A stretch of DNA of 60,468 bases from CAZUQA01 sp964622375 (GTDB lineage: Bacteria; Bacillota_I; Bacilli_A; Erysipelotrichales; Erysipelotrichaceae), in assembly GCA_964622375.1 (NCBI GenBank), contig CAZUQA010000133.1, positions 1 to 60,468 of the forward strand. The letters run 5' to 3'. Shown piece after piece: positions 50,604 through 58,927 of the stretch; position 1 is the first letter of the stretch; the number at the start of each line of letters is the position of its first letter. The position numbers and the translations under genes were made by a program. The notes below the pieces were generated by a model. That model did no database searches. It was not told where the DNA came from and worked only from the letters and a program-made list of their open reading frames with translations.

Positions 50604-52685
50604 ATGAAAAAAGGGAAATTGTTAGTTCTTTTGTTGACAGCAATTATCACGATTTTTACCATGGTAATTAGCGAAAAGCCAACAAAAGCAGCCGGTGAAG
50701 TTGAATTGTACTGGTCTGATGGGTCAACAGCGATTTTGGGAGTGTATCCTGATTTACAAGCAGCGATAGATGTCCTGAGCAATGGGGCATCCGCAAAAAT
50801 CAGGTTGTTGGATAATGTCAACATTATCAGCCCAAATATTATTTCGGTGAAAAATCAGAAAAACATATATTTGGAAACCAGAGGTTTTAATTTTTGGGTC
50901 GACTTCATCTATGTGGAAAATGCTGCTTTAGATGTTGTCGGCAATGTGTATACGACAAATACGATGGCGATAGCAGGAACCAGAGTGACGAACCAGGGTT
51001 ATTTCAGAGTGACGGGCAATTATACTTCAGAAAATACCGGGAATGGGACTTATGGCTTATTGGCAGAACTTAACTCAAAAATAATCATCAATGGTAATGT
51101 GATTACGCAAGGGCAATCAATTACAGCATCGGATAATAGTGAGGTGCTGGTATCCGGCAATGTTGAATCAAAAAGAAACGCCACCGGCTCGAAAGGCATG
51201 TCTTGTTGGAGTGGCGGGTTCATTGCGGTGTCCGGTAATGTAAAAACGACGGAAGAGCTCGGTATCTACATCAAAGATAACACTAATATGGCCACGGTAA
51301 TCGTCGGTTCAGTAAATGCTACACGCACCGGCGCTTCGGTTGAAGGCGGAAGGCTGATTGTTAATGGTAATCTGCTGGCTGGAAACAACGGCTTGGAAAT
51401 GCGTTTAGAAAGTATCGTTTATATTGAGGGGATCTTAACTAAAGGAGTAGCAGGATCTTACATCAGGCCGGATTATGCCAACATGACACCTTTCCCAGAA
51501 ACCCTGCATATTGAAGGTAAAAAAGTCTACTATGATTACTCCGGAGATAATGGTTGGGGCCAGTTTTATCATGTGTATATCTTAAAAGAAAATTTAGCTA
51601 AACCGGTAGTAACTGATCCTTTTACTCAAATTACTTTCAAATATCCCCGAGAAACCGGAGCAAATTACTACGAAATTCAACGTTCAACTAAAGCAACCAA
51701 AGGTTTTGCGACTATCGGGACAACGACTGATGACTTTTACCCCGATATCTACTTAACGGCAGGGAAGACATATTATTATCGGGTGCGCTCAGTTAGGATA
51801 GTGGGGACTAAAAAAGTCTACGGTAAATGGTCGGCAGCCGTCAAGCTGGCAACAGCAGCTTTGCCTAAACCGGGAGGGAACGTTTTGGTAGATCCGGTTA
51901 ATCGCGGTATCGGTATTGATTTTGACAATGTTTTGGATGTCAAAGGTTTACAAATTTACTATGCTACAACTAACACCAGCAAGACAAAGTGGAAAGTATT
52001 GCAATGTGGTTCCGGCATTTTCGAAATAAACAATCTGGAACCAAACAAGAAATACTTTGTAAAGTATCGTTATATTCATGAAAATGGCAGTATTTCTTAT
52101 GGCCCTTTCTCCAATGTTGTGACAGTTACTACACTGGATACTGGTCCAAAAATGACGGTTTATAGTTCCTCTGTAGCGGTTACAGTTGATTATCCGAAAA
52201 TTGATGGGGCAGAATTCTATCAAATATACCGTTCTACCAAAAAGACAAAGGGCTTTGCTTTAGCAGGAACCAGCAATACTCTAAGTTTTAATGACTACTA
52301 CTTAAAAGCAAATACTACTTATTACTACAAAGTGAGAGCAGCTAAAACAGTTAATGGGAAGTTGGTTTATACTGCTTATTTACCGACTCTAACTTATAAA
52401 ACTTCAGCTGTTCCCGGTATTAATCTGACGGACAAGGCTTTCCCCGGAGCAATTAACTTTAGCTTTTTCTCGGTATTGCCTAAGGAATGCTCAATTCAAA
52501 TCTACTATGCGACAACTAATACCAGAACCACTAAATGGAAAGTGGCTACTTTCTCGGGGACGGATTTTACTTTAAATAATTTGAAGTCCAATCAAAAGTA
52601 TTTCTATAAAGCGCAGATTAAATATGGCTTGGGAACAGTGAATTACGGACCTTTTAGCCCGGTTAAAAGCATTGTTACTAAATAG
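50604..52685 (+). CDS. Secreted beta-helix / fibronectin type III repeat protein
   Basis: 693 aa with a signal peptide (KKGKLLVLLLTAIITIFTM, cleavage likely after TKA near residue 31). Residues ~45-300 form a right-handed beta-helix-like region with recurring IIINGNVIT, VLVSGNVES, IAVSGNVKT and LIVNGNLLA turns. Then come four fibronectin III-like modules in an A-B-A-B order: A at about 51606-51866 and 52140-52415 (YYEIQRSTKATKGF, FYQIYRSTKKTKGF) and B at about 51870-52135 and 52420-52685 (LQIYYATTNTSKTKWKV, IQIYYATTNTRTTKWKV). No sortase motif or membrane anchor. The start has an ideal AAGGAGG. It is paralogous to the truncated gene at the window's left end. Adhesion or polysaccharide binding is a guess. 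Confidence 0.85.
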   Translation: MKKGKLLVLLLTAIITIFTMVISEKPTKAAGEVELYWSDGSTAILGVYPDLQAAIDVLSNGASAKIRLLDNVNIISPNIISVKNQKNIYLETRGFNFWVDFIYVENAALDVVGNVYTTNTMAIAGTRVTNQGYFRVTGNYTSENTGNGTYGLLAELNSKIIINGNVITQGQSITASDNSEVLVSGNVESKRNATGSKGMSCWSGGFIAVSGNVKTTEELGIYIKDNTNMATVIVGSVNATRTGASVEGGRLIVNGNLLAGNNGLEMRLESIVYIEGILTKGVAGSYIRPDYANMTPFPETLHIEGKKVYYDYSGDNGWGQFYHVYILKENLAKPVVTDPFTQITFKYPRETGANYYEIQRSTKATKGFATIGTTTDDFYPDIYLTAGKTYYYRVRSVRIVGTKKVYGKWSAAVKLATAALPKPGGNVLVDPVNRGIGIDFDNVLDVKGLQIYYATTNTSKTKWKVLQCGSGIFEINNLEPNKKYFVKYRYIHENGSISYGPFSNVVTVTTLDTGPKMTVYSSSVAVTVDYPKIDGAEFYQIYRSTKKTKGFALAGTSNTLSFNDYYLKANTTYYYKVRAAKTVNGKLVYTAYLPTLTYKTSAVPGINLTDKAFPGAINFSFFSVLPKECSIQIYYATTNTRTTKWKVATFSGTDFTLNNLKSNQKYFYKAQIKYGLGTVNYGPFSPVKSIVTK

Positions 52686-52706
52686 CCGATAAAGCTACTA
52701 ATTACT

Positions 52707-52742
52707 AAGAAGAAGCTTAAACAAAATTAAAGCTTCTTTTTT
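52707..52742 (+). terminator. Terminator after the fibronectin III protein gene
   Basis: AGAAGCTT-type arm (core GAAGCTT, 52712-52718) pairs with AAGCTTC (52730-52736), extended by A/T pairs, and ends in a T-run (52737-52742). Confidence 0.85.
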
Positions 52743-52822
52743 GTCGAACAAATGACAAAACTGATGAAAACAGAGTGGACATAAAATATAATTAGTATTG
52801 GGCCATTATAAAGGAGCAGGAT

Positions 52823-53560
52823 ATGAAATTACTGATTTGTCAAGATTACCAAGATTTGAGTGAAAAGGCAGCCGCTCTGGTTAGTGATTTGCTAAAGAGA
52901 AAACCGAATCTGGTTTTTTGTCTTCCAGCCGGAGGCACACCGATTGGGATGTACGGCAAATTAGTGGAGTTGTACCAACAGGGAAAAATCGACTTCTCTG
53001 AAATGATAACTTTCAATATGGATGAATATGTCGGTTTACAACCAAGCCACAAAAATAGCTTCGTTTACTTTCTAAAGCATCATTTCTTAAATCACATCAA
53101 TATCAACGCAGTTAATGTTAATTTTCCCAATATTGCAGCAGTAAGCCTGCAACAGGAGTGTCAGCGCTATCAAGCTTTGATTGATGAAAAAGGAGGGTTG
53201 GACTTGGCGATTACCGGAATCGGAGATAACGGGCATATTGCCTTTAATGAACCGGCTGCTTTTCTCAAAGCAGAAATGCATTTGGTTGAGCTTGATGAAA
53301 AAACAATCAAAGCCAACTCTCGTTTCTTTGAAGATGACAGCAATTTAGTGCCTAAAAAAGCGATTTCTTTAGGAATGCGCAGCATCATGCAGAGTCGGAC
53401 TTTTATGGTTATGGCTAGCGGGAAACACAAAGCTGAAGCTTTAGCTCGCTTCTTTAAAGATGATTATATCGACCCGCATTTTCCTTTGTCATTTGTTAAA
53501 ATGCACCCCAATGCCATTTTCCTGATAGATGAAGATGCGGCTTCGTTACTGCCGAAGTAG
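52823..53560 (+). CDS. nagB: Glucosamine-6-phosphate deaminase
   Basis: 245 aa. It converts glucosamine 6-phosphate to fructose 6-phosphate and ammonia, linking amino sugars to glycolysis. VFCLPAGGTPIGMYG, FNMDEYVGL and GIGDNGHIAFNEPAA are the family motifs; the catalytic Asp and the ring-opening His lie in the latter two. The length fits the short Bacillus-type enzyme without the allosteric tail. AAAGGAGCAGGAT precedes the ATG. TATAAT at 52787-52792 may be its -10. No nagA is adjacent. Confidence 0.95.
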   Translation: MKLLICQDYQDLSEKAAALVSDLLKRKPNLVFCLPAGGTPIGMYGKLVELYQQGKIDFSEMITFNMDEYVGLQPSHKNSFVYFLKHHFLNHININAVNVNFPNIAAVSLQQECQRYQALIDEKGGLDLAITGIGDNGHIAFNEPAAFLKAEMHLVELDEKTIKANSRFFEDDSNLVPKKAISLGMRSIMQSRTFMVMASGKHKAEALARFFKDDYIDPHFPLSFVKMHPNAIFLIDEDAASLLPK

Positions 53561-53602
53561 TTGCAAGCCAAGAGTAAAGAAAAAAGTTAAGCAAAAAAAT
53601 GT

Positions 53603-53638
53603 AAAAGCTAATATCATAAACCAAAGTATTAGCTTTTT
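53603..53638. terminator. Bidirectional terminator after nagB
   Basis: AAAAGCTAATA (53603-53613) pairs over 11 bp with TATTAGCTTTT (53627-53637), plus one more T. It lies between convergent nagB and the decarboxylase gene. Confidence 0.8.
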
Positions 53639-53661
53639 AAGTCTATCAAATAGAAAACTTA

Positions 53662-54972
53662 CTAAATCTCATTAGCTAGCAGTTGTTGTAAACTTTGAGG
53701 CTGGCGAATAACTTTTATTCTGCCGTTTTTATCGCAAAGCAGTTCAGCAACCTGTAAACGCGAATTATAGTTGAAAGGCGCCATGCTGGAACAATATGCC
53801 CCACAACCTCCGATAATCACTAAATCACCGATAGCAGCAGCGGCTAATTGTCGTGGTGTGTTGCGGCCGCTTGCTGACAGACATTGGGAATCACCACTTT
53901 CACAACAACTACCAACAACGACTGTCGGTAATGTGGGATTTGGATTTTCATCAAACTGCGAGTATTTCAAACAATCATATTTATCTATTATGTAGAAAGG
54001 GTGGTGGCAACCATACAACAAAGGACGAGTATTGAGTTCCATACCGCCATCTAAAATTAAGAAATTTATTCTACCTTTAGTAGTTTGGCTTTGTTTTTTA
54101 TCGATAATCGTAGCTACCACAAAACCGGCATTGGCGATTACAAAGTTCCCCGGCTCTATTTCCAGGGAAAGTTTGCGTCCGCTTTCTTGATAAAAAGCGC
54201 TTAATGCGACTTTGGCATAATTTCCTAAATCAGTGATATCAGCAGTTTCTTCCCTTGGCATTCTGGCGACTTTAAAGCCGCCACCAAAATTAACAGTAGT
54301 GACATCGGGAAAACTCGCAGCGACAATAGCCAGTTGTAAAGTAATATTATTCTTCCAGGTAGCAGCATCCGCTCCCGAACCGATGTGGCTATGCAGGCAA
54401 TCAAATACAATATTACGCTCTTTACTAAAAGCTAAAACTTGCCGGATATCCTGATGTTGAATACCAAAACAACAATATTGATCAGCGGTATTACGGCTGG
54501 CCGATTCCCCACTACCTTTACCGGGATGAAAGCGTAAAGCCAACTTGATTTTATTTTCTGCCACAAAGTCAGCAATATTATATAGTTGTTGCAAGGAACA
54601 AACATTGTATTTTAAACCCTGCTTCATCATCTCCTGCAGAGCAAGCAGCTCCTGATTTTTAGGAACTTCTTGAGTGGTTAAAAGAATGTTTTTATAAGGG
54701 ATACCGGCATTAATTGCTCGACGAACTTCATTTAGTGAGCTGGCATCAATATGTAAACCTTGAGCATGGATAAGTTTTAACAAACTTTTATTAGAGTTGG
54801 CTTTCATGGCATAACGCACCTTCAAACCAAAAGCCTGCGGCATAGCTAACAATTTTTGACAATTATCAATTATGAGCTGTTGGTCATAAAGATAGAAAGG
54901 CGTAGGGTAATTTAAGCTTGCCTGTTTTATCATCAGGGAGTCGATAGAGTTGAAATCATTCAATTTTGTCAT
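53662..54972 (-). CDS. lysA: Diaminopimelate decarboxylase-like PLP enzyme
   Basis: 436 aa from ATG 54972 (CGAGGAATTCTT upstream). It is a fold-III PLP decarboxylase. The PLP lysine is in LKVRYAMKANSNKSLL; the His stacking on PLP is in DCLHSHIGSG; the Gly-rich loop is VNFGGGFKVARM; and the C-terminal CESGDSQ and DLVIIGGCGAYCSSMAPFNYN complete the site. It is closest to LysA, which makes lysine from meso-diaminopimelate. The family also includes ornithine/arginine and carboxynorspermidine decarboxylases, and the GAYCSSMAPFNYNSR end fits LysA. It is monocistronic, apart from other lysine genes. Confidence 0.82.
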   Translation of the reverse strand: MTKLNDFNSIDSLMIKQASLNYPTPFYLYDQQLIIDNCQKLLAMPQAFGLKVRYAMKANSNKSLLKLIHAQGLHIDASSLNEVRRAINAGIPYKNILLTTQEVPKNQELLALQEMMKQGLKYNVCSLQQLYNIADFVAENKIKLALRFHPGKGSGESASRNTADQYCCFGIQHQDIRQVLAFSKERNIVFDCLHSHIGSGADAATWKNNITLQLAIVAASFPDVTTVNFGGGFKVARMPREETADITDLGNYAKVALSAFYQESGRKLSLEIEPGNFVIANAGFVVATIIDKKQSQTTKGRINFLILDGGMELNTRPLLYGCHHPFYIIDKYDCLKYSQFDENPNPTLPTVVVGSCCESGDSQCLSASGRNTPRQLAAAAIGDLVIIGGCGAYCSSMAPFNYNSRLQVAELLCDKNGRIKVIRQPQSLQQLLANEI

Positions 54973-55107
54973 AAGAATTCCTCGCACATAAGTTAATCAG
55001 CTTAAAAGCTTAATTGCAGTAAAAAGATCATTTAAAACCCAATTTCTTTATTTCTTCACTAGAGCGGATAATGTCGCAAATCACCAATTGACGATTTTTA
55101 ACATTGA

Positions 55108-55770
55108 CTACCTTCCTTCAGCAATCATCGCAGCAACAACATCAAGGCTGGCGGCTACGGCATAGACGATATTACAAATTTCCGGATAAGGGTAGATGAT
55201 ATCGGGGACGATAATACATTTAATGTCGGCTTTAAAAGCAGCTAAAGCCCCATTGATGGAATCTTCTAAGACTAAAGCATTTTCCACCGGAACCTGTAGA
55301 CGCTGACAAGCCGTTAAAAAGATGTCAGGCCAGGGTTTCCCGTTAGCTACCTGGTCACCGCTGACAATACAATCAAAACTGTCTGCTAAACCGGCATTTT
55401 CTAAATACTGCATAGTCCGATCTAAGGGCGTAGAAGTACCGACTGCTATCTTTAAACCTAATTTCTTGCAGAGGGCCAGTAAATTATCCAATCCCGGTTT
55501 TTTCGGAATACCTTGGGCCAGGATTTTAGCCCGCCTTTTTGTCATGAAATCAATCATGAAGCTATTGATGTCTAAACCATCCGGGATTTCACCGATAATA
55601 TATTTCCTACGGTCAAATTTATATTGGCCGATGGCAGTTTTCAGAATGTCTTCATCAATTGCGATATTGAGTTCTTTAAAGGCAGCAACGGTTCCTTCAT
55701 GAGCTAATCTTTCAGTATCAAACATTAAACCATCCATATCGAAGATTACCAGTTGTAGATTTTCTATCAT
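55108..55770 (-). CDS. HAD superfamily phosphatase, beta-phosphoglucomutase-like
   Basis: 220 aa from ATG 55770, with AGGAGGCACGTG upstream; the in-frame GTG 55773 is less likely. Motif I is VIFDMDGLMFDTERLA, motif II VGTSTPLDR, motif III with GKPWPDIFLTACQRL, and motif IV LEDSINGALAAFKA. The alpha-helical cap is of the beta-phosphoglucomutase/YniC type. The Asp-x-Asp of motif I (DMD) marks phosphatase or phosphomutase activity. It lies divergent from a PTS operon and may dephosphorylate a sugar phosphate arising from it. Confidence 0.9.
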   Translation of the reverse strand: MIENLQLVIFDMDGLMFDTERLAHEGTVAAFKELNIAIDEDILKTAIGQYKFDRRKYIIGEIPDGLDINSFMIDFMTKRRAKILAQGIPKKPGLDNLLALCKKLGLKIAVGTSTPLDRTMQYLENAGLADSFDCIVSGDQVANGKPWPDIFLTACQRLQVPVENALVLEDSINGALAAFKADIKCIIVPDIIYPYPEICNIVYAVAASLDVVAAMIAEGR

Positions 55771-55901
55771 CACGTGCCTCCTGTAAATTAAACAATTAAA
55801 GGATAGTAAAATAAGCTTAGACTGTCAAATAAAAGTAGGTTTTTATGCTAGGTAACAGCTTGTCTAGCTAAAATGCCAGCTTAAGGCCAGTGATATTAGC
55901 C

Positions 55902-55929
55902 TTTATTTTTGTGACAGATACTCTATAAT
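55902..55929 (+). promoter_or_regulatory. Candidate promoter of the PTS operon
   Basis: Consensus TATAAT at 55924-55929; TTTATT at 55902-55907 is a weak -35 with a 16-bp spacer. No CcpA (cre) consensus was found nearby. Confidence 0.45.
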
Positions 55930-55965
55930 AATAAGCAGAGATACTTAGATATGAGGATTGGTTAA

Positions 55966-56448
55966 TTGCAAGAAAATAGAATAATATTCGAGAATACGGT
56001 ATTTTTAGATGTCGTAGCGGAAGATGCTAACGAACTTTTGGCCTTAGTCTATCAACAACTTTTGAAAGACGACTACGTTGAACCAGGTTTTCTTGAAGCT
56101 TTGTTACAGCGCGAGAAGCAATATCCTACCGGACTTCAAGGCAAATATCAAGCTATCGCCATTCCCCATGCTGACCCGATTTATGTTAAGCGGTCTTTTA
56201 TTGCCGCAGTGCGTAGTGCTCAGCCCTTACAGTTTAAGGAAATGAGCGGGCAGGGAAAATGCTTGGAAGTTCAGATCATTTTCATCCTGGGGCTAAAAGA
56301 CGGGCAAAAGCAGCTTAACAGTCTGGGAGCACTAATAGAGTTGTTCGTCCGAAGCTCAGAAAGTGCTTTAGCGTTTATGCAAGCTGAAACCATAGAGGAA
56401 TGTTTAGAAATTTTTGCGCCTTTGCAGGATAAAGTAGTAAAAGAATAA
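55966..56448 (+). CDS. PTS EIIA component (galactitol/fructose type)
   Basis: 160 aa. It carries phosphate from HPr on the His in QAIAIPHADPIYVKR. It belongs to the PTS_EIIA_2 fold (fructose/mannitol/galactitol). The start is TTG 55966, with GAGGA about 9 nt before; no ATG lies near. It opens an EIIA-EIIB-EIIC-aldolase operon, so it serves the permease encoded downstream. Confidence 0.88.
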   Translation: MQENRIIFENTVFLDVVAEDANELLALVYQQLLKDDYVEPGFLEALLQREKQYPTGLQGKYQAIAIPHADPIYVKRSFIAAVRSAQPLQFKEMSGQGKCLEVQIIFILGLKDGQKQLNSLGALIELFVRSSESALAFMQAETIEECLEIFAPLQDKVVKE

Positions 56449-56473
56449 GGCAGTAAAGAAAGGACTTGAGTTG

Positions 56474-56752
56474 ATGAAAAAAATAATAGTAGCCTGTGGT
56501 AGCGGGGTAGCTACCAGCCAATTGATTGCCAGCACAGTAAAATCGTTATTAGATGAAAAAGGGGTAAAAGCCAGTGTCGAGGCTGTTGATTTAAAGTCGT
56601 TAGATTTGTATCTGCAAACAGCGGATATTTACATTTCGATTGTTCATGAAAAAAGAGAAATGCCGATTCCGGTTTTTGATGGTATTCCGTTTTTAACCGG
56701 AATGAATCGCGATGAAGAGTTAGAAAAGATTATTAAAGAAATAGAAAAATAG
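56474..56752 (+). CDS. PTS EIIB component, galactitol type
   Basis: 92 aa from ATG 56474 (AAAGGACTTGAG upstream); TTG 56471 is adjacent. The phosphorylated Cys lies in the P-loop-like IIVACGSGVATSQLIA. The PTS_IIB_lactose/galactitol fold is evident from size and motif. It takes phosphate from EIIA and passes it to the sugar entering through EIIC. Confidence 0.9.
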   Translation: MKKIIVACGSGVATSQLIASTVKSLLDEKGVKASVEAVDLKSLDLYLQTADIYISIVHEKREMPIPVFDGIPFLTGMNRDEELEKIIKEIEK

Positions 56753-56766
56753 AAAGGGGATTTAAA

Positions 56767-58110
56767 ATGGAAATTTTTGCTTTTATTATCGATGTTTTAA
56801 TGAAGTTGGGTGCTCCTATAGTTTTACCGTTAGTAATGACGATCATCGGTCTTATCTTTGGCATGAAATTCAAAGATGCTATTTCTGCCGGTTTACTATT
56901 TGGCGTAGCTTTTATTGGTGTGGGGATAGTATTAACTCTGTTGATTGATACCATCACACCGGCAGCCGAGGGCTTCGCCAACATGACAGGAAAAAGCTTA
57001 ACGATCATTGATGTTGGTTGGCCGATTGCCAGTGGTATTACGTGGTCATGGGCTTATGTTTTATTGATGTTTCCTATTGTCATTGGGGTCAATGTTGTCA
57101 TGTTGTTGCTTAGATGGACCAAGACACTGAATGTCGATATTTGGAATGTTTGGCCGATTGCTTTTGAAGCTTTTTTGGCTACTTACTTCACTGGCCACTT
57201 GTGGGTGGGGATTGTAATTGCGGTAATCCATGCAGCTTTGGATTTACTGATTGCTGATGTCATGGCAAAAAGAGCACAAAAAATCAGTGGGGTACCGGGG
57301 GTCAGTTGCCCCCATCCCATGATGTCTTGTGCGCCGCCGATTTTCGTCATTGACTGGCTATTGCGCAAAATACCTTTTTTCAATACTGAACTTGATGTTG
57401 AAACCTTGCGCAATAAAATTGGTATCTTTGGTGAAAACCACATTTTAGGGCTCATTTTAGGTTTCTTGATTTCTATCATTGGTGGACTTGATCCCTTTAC
57501 CAGTTTTGCCTATGGTGTGGTTGTCGGAGCAGCTTTCTATATTTTACCGATGATGGCTAAGATCTTCATGCAAGCCTTGGCTCCGATATCCAACAAAGCC
57601 ACAGAAGTGATGAAGAAACGTTTTAAAGATCGCGAACTATATATTGGTCTGGACTGGCCTTTTATGGGGGGGCGTAGTGAACTTTGGGTAGTTATGATTT
57701 TTACCATACCGGTAACTATGCTTTTCGCCTTGATTATGCCGGGTAATAATGTTCTGCCGATGGCTTCCATCGTCACAATTTCTGCGGTGCTGGTATCTCT
57801 GGTTGTCTGCAACGGCAATATCCTAAGAATGTATATTTCTTCGGTAGTTATGATTCCTTTGATCTTCCTGTTATCTAATAAGATTGCACCGGCTTTAACG
57901 GCTTTAGCAGCCTCAACCGGAGCCTACGACTTTACTGCCGGTCAGACTATCACCTTGTGGGCGCAGGAGAGTGTTATTTTCCGTTATATTTTCCTGACGA
58001 TTATTGAAGGCAACTATGTGATGATCGCGGCAGCTGTTCTGTTTATTGCTTCGGTTTACTTCATGATCAAAGGCTTTAATAAAGCGGATGCTGAAGAAGC
58101 TAAGAAATAA
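56767..58110 (+). CDS. PTS EIIC permease, galactitol (GatC) type
   Basis: 447 aa, about ten hydrophobic helices. MKLGAPIVLPLVMTIIGLIF, PIASGITWSWAYVLLMFPIV, CPHPMMSCAPPIFVIDWLL and GLDWPFMGGRSELWVV are typical of the EIIC-GatC family. It imports and, with EIIB, phosphorylates a sugar or polyol. The galactitol dehydrogenase and tagatose-bisphosphate genes of a true galactitol operon are absent, so the substrate may be another ketose or polyol. The ATG follows AAAGGGGATTTAAA. Confidence 0.92.
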   Translation: MEIFAFIIDVLMKLGAPIVLPLVMTIIGLIFGMKFKDAISAGLLFGVAFIGVGIVLTLLIDTITPAAEGFANMTGKSLTIIDVGWPIASGITWSWAYVLLMFPIVIGVNVVMLLLRWTKTLNVDIWNVWPIAFEAFLATYFTGHLWVGIVIAVIHAALDLLIADVMAKRAQKISGVPGVSCPHPMMSCAPPIFVIDWLLRKIPFFNTELDVETLRNKIGIFGENHILGLILGFLISIIGGLDPFTSFAYGVVVGAAFYILPMMAKIFMQALAPISNKATEVMKKRFKDRELYIGLDWPFMGGRSELWVVMIFTIPVTMLFALIMPGNNVLPMASIVTISAVLVSLVVCNGNILRMYISSVVMIPLIFLLSNKIAPALTALAASTGAYDFTAGQTITLWAQESVIFRYIFLTIIEGNYVMIAAAVLFIASVYFMIKGFNKADAEEAKK

Positions 58111-58112
58111 TT

Positions 58113-58739
58113 ATGGACTATAAAAAAGAGTTAGTTGCGACAGCTCGCATTTTAGAAGAAAAAGGTTTTGTGACGGCTTTAGAAGGCAATATTTCGGTTT
58201 TAGATCGGGAAAACGGGAAACTGTATATCACCGCTACCGGACAAAGGAAACTGACCATGACTGAAGAGATGGTAGCGGTCATGGATATCAACACTGATGA
58301 GCAACTGGAAGGCAGTTGTAAAGTCTCCAGTGAGTATCTTCTACATAAGATCGCCTTGATGTCGCGCCCTGACTGTACAGCGGCTATTCACAGTCACTGC
58401 TTATACTTAACAGCTTATGCTTTTCTCAATAAACCCATTGATATGAAAAACACCAATAACATTGCGGTTTTAGCGGATAAGATCCCTTGTCTTCCTTATG
58501 GTATACCGGGTACTCCGGACATCGCCACTGGTTTAAGCGAAGTCTTACAGAAAACTAATATGTGCTTATTAGGCAATCATGGGGTTGTTTGTATTGAAAA
58601 GAATCTCTTGTCTTGCAGCGGTTTACTGGAGATGGTGGAAAAAACTGTGCAGACTTATGAGTTGGCCAAGACTTTAGGAGAACCGGTGCCGATACCTGAA
58701 GAGAAGATCGCCATAATCAAACAAGTTGGGTATCATTAA
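58113..58739 (+). CDS. Class II aldolase (fuculose-phosphate aldolase family)
   Basis: 208 aa. Zinc ligands are visible as AIHSHCLYLTAY (two His) and LLGNHGVVC (one His). The N-terminal GNISVLDRENGKLYITATG and KVSSEYLLH segments bind phosphate. The family cleaves ketose 1-phosphates such as fuculose or rhamnulose 1-phosphate to dihydroxyacetone phosphate plus an aldehyde, or epimerises ribulose 5-phosphate. The gene starts 2 nt after the EIIC stop, so a PTS-imported ketose 1-phosphate is the likely substrate. The ribosome binding site is weak, consistent with coupled translation. Confidence 0.88.
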   Translation: MDYKKELVATARILEEKGFVTALEGNISVLDRENGKLYITATGQRKLTMTEEMVAVMDINTDEQLEGSCKVSSEYLLHKIALMSRPDCTAAIHSHCLYLTAYAFLNKPIDMKNTNNIAVLADKIPCLPYGIPGTPDIATGLSEVLQKTNMCLLGNHGVVCIEKNLLSCSGLLEMVEKTVQTYELAKTLGEPVPIPEEKIAIIKQVGYH

Positions 58740-58753
58740 CTTAATCAATATTC

Positions 58754-58783
58754 AAAGCCCAGGCTCAGCTTGGGCTTTATTTT
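58754..58783 (+). terminator. Terminator of the PTS-aldolase operon
   Basis: AAAGCCCA (58754-58761) pairs with TGGGCTTT (58771-58778) and is followed by ATTTT. Confidence 0.8.
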
Positions 58784-58799
58784 GCGAAAATCATAGAGC

Positions 58800-58891
58800 G
58801 CCAAATCCGGAAACAAAAAGCAGCCAAACTCGGAAACAAAAATGAGCCAAACATTGAAACAAAAAGCAGACAAATCCAGAAAATGAAGTAT
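58800..58891 (+). repeat. Four 23-bp tandem repeats upstream of the DUF4143 ATPase
   Basis: Units begin at 58800, 58823, 58846 and 58869 with exact 23-bp periodicity. The first three share GCCAAA at the start and GAAACAAAAA in the middle (GCCAAATCCGGAAACAAAAA for unit 1). Unit 4 is degenerate (GACAAATCCAGAAAA) and leads into the -10. The array ends where the promoter begins, so it is placed to bind a regulator. Confidence 0.85.
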
Positions 58892-58894
58892 AAT
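58889..58894 (+). promoter_or_regulatory. -10 element of the DUF4143 ATPase gene
   Basis: Perfect TATAAT, 33 nt before the ATG. The base run GCAGAC/CAGACA about 17 bp upstream, in repeat 4, is a poor -35, which suggests an activated or repeat-controlled promoter. Confidence 0.5.
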
Positions 58895-58927
58895 AGTGGT
58901 AGAAGATAATAATGGAGAAGTGAGTAA

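Noticed and set aside
55861..55965. CcpA cre site upstream of the PTS operon
   Set aside because: No match to the TGWNANCGNTNWCA pattern was found.
58800..58891. Possible CRISPR array at the 23-bp repeats
   Set aside because: Units are directly abutting with no spacers and there are no cas genes.
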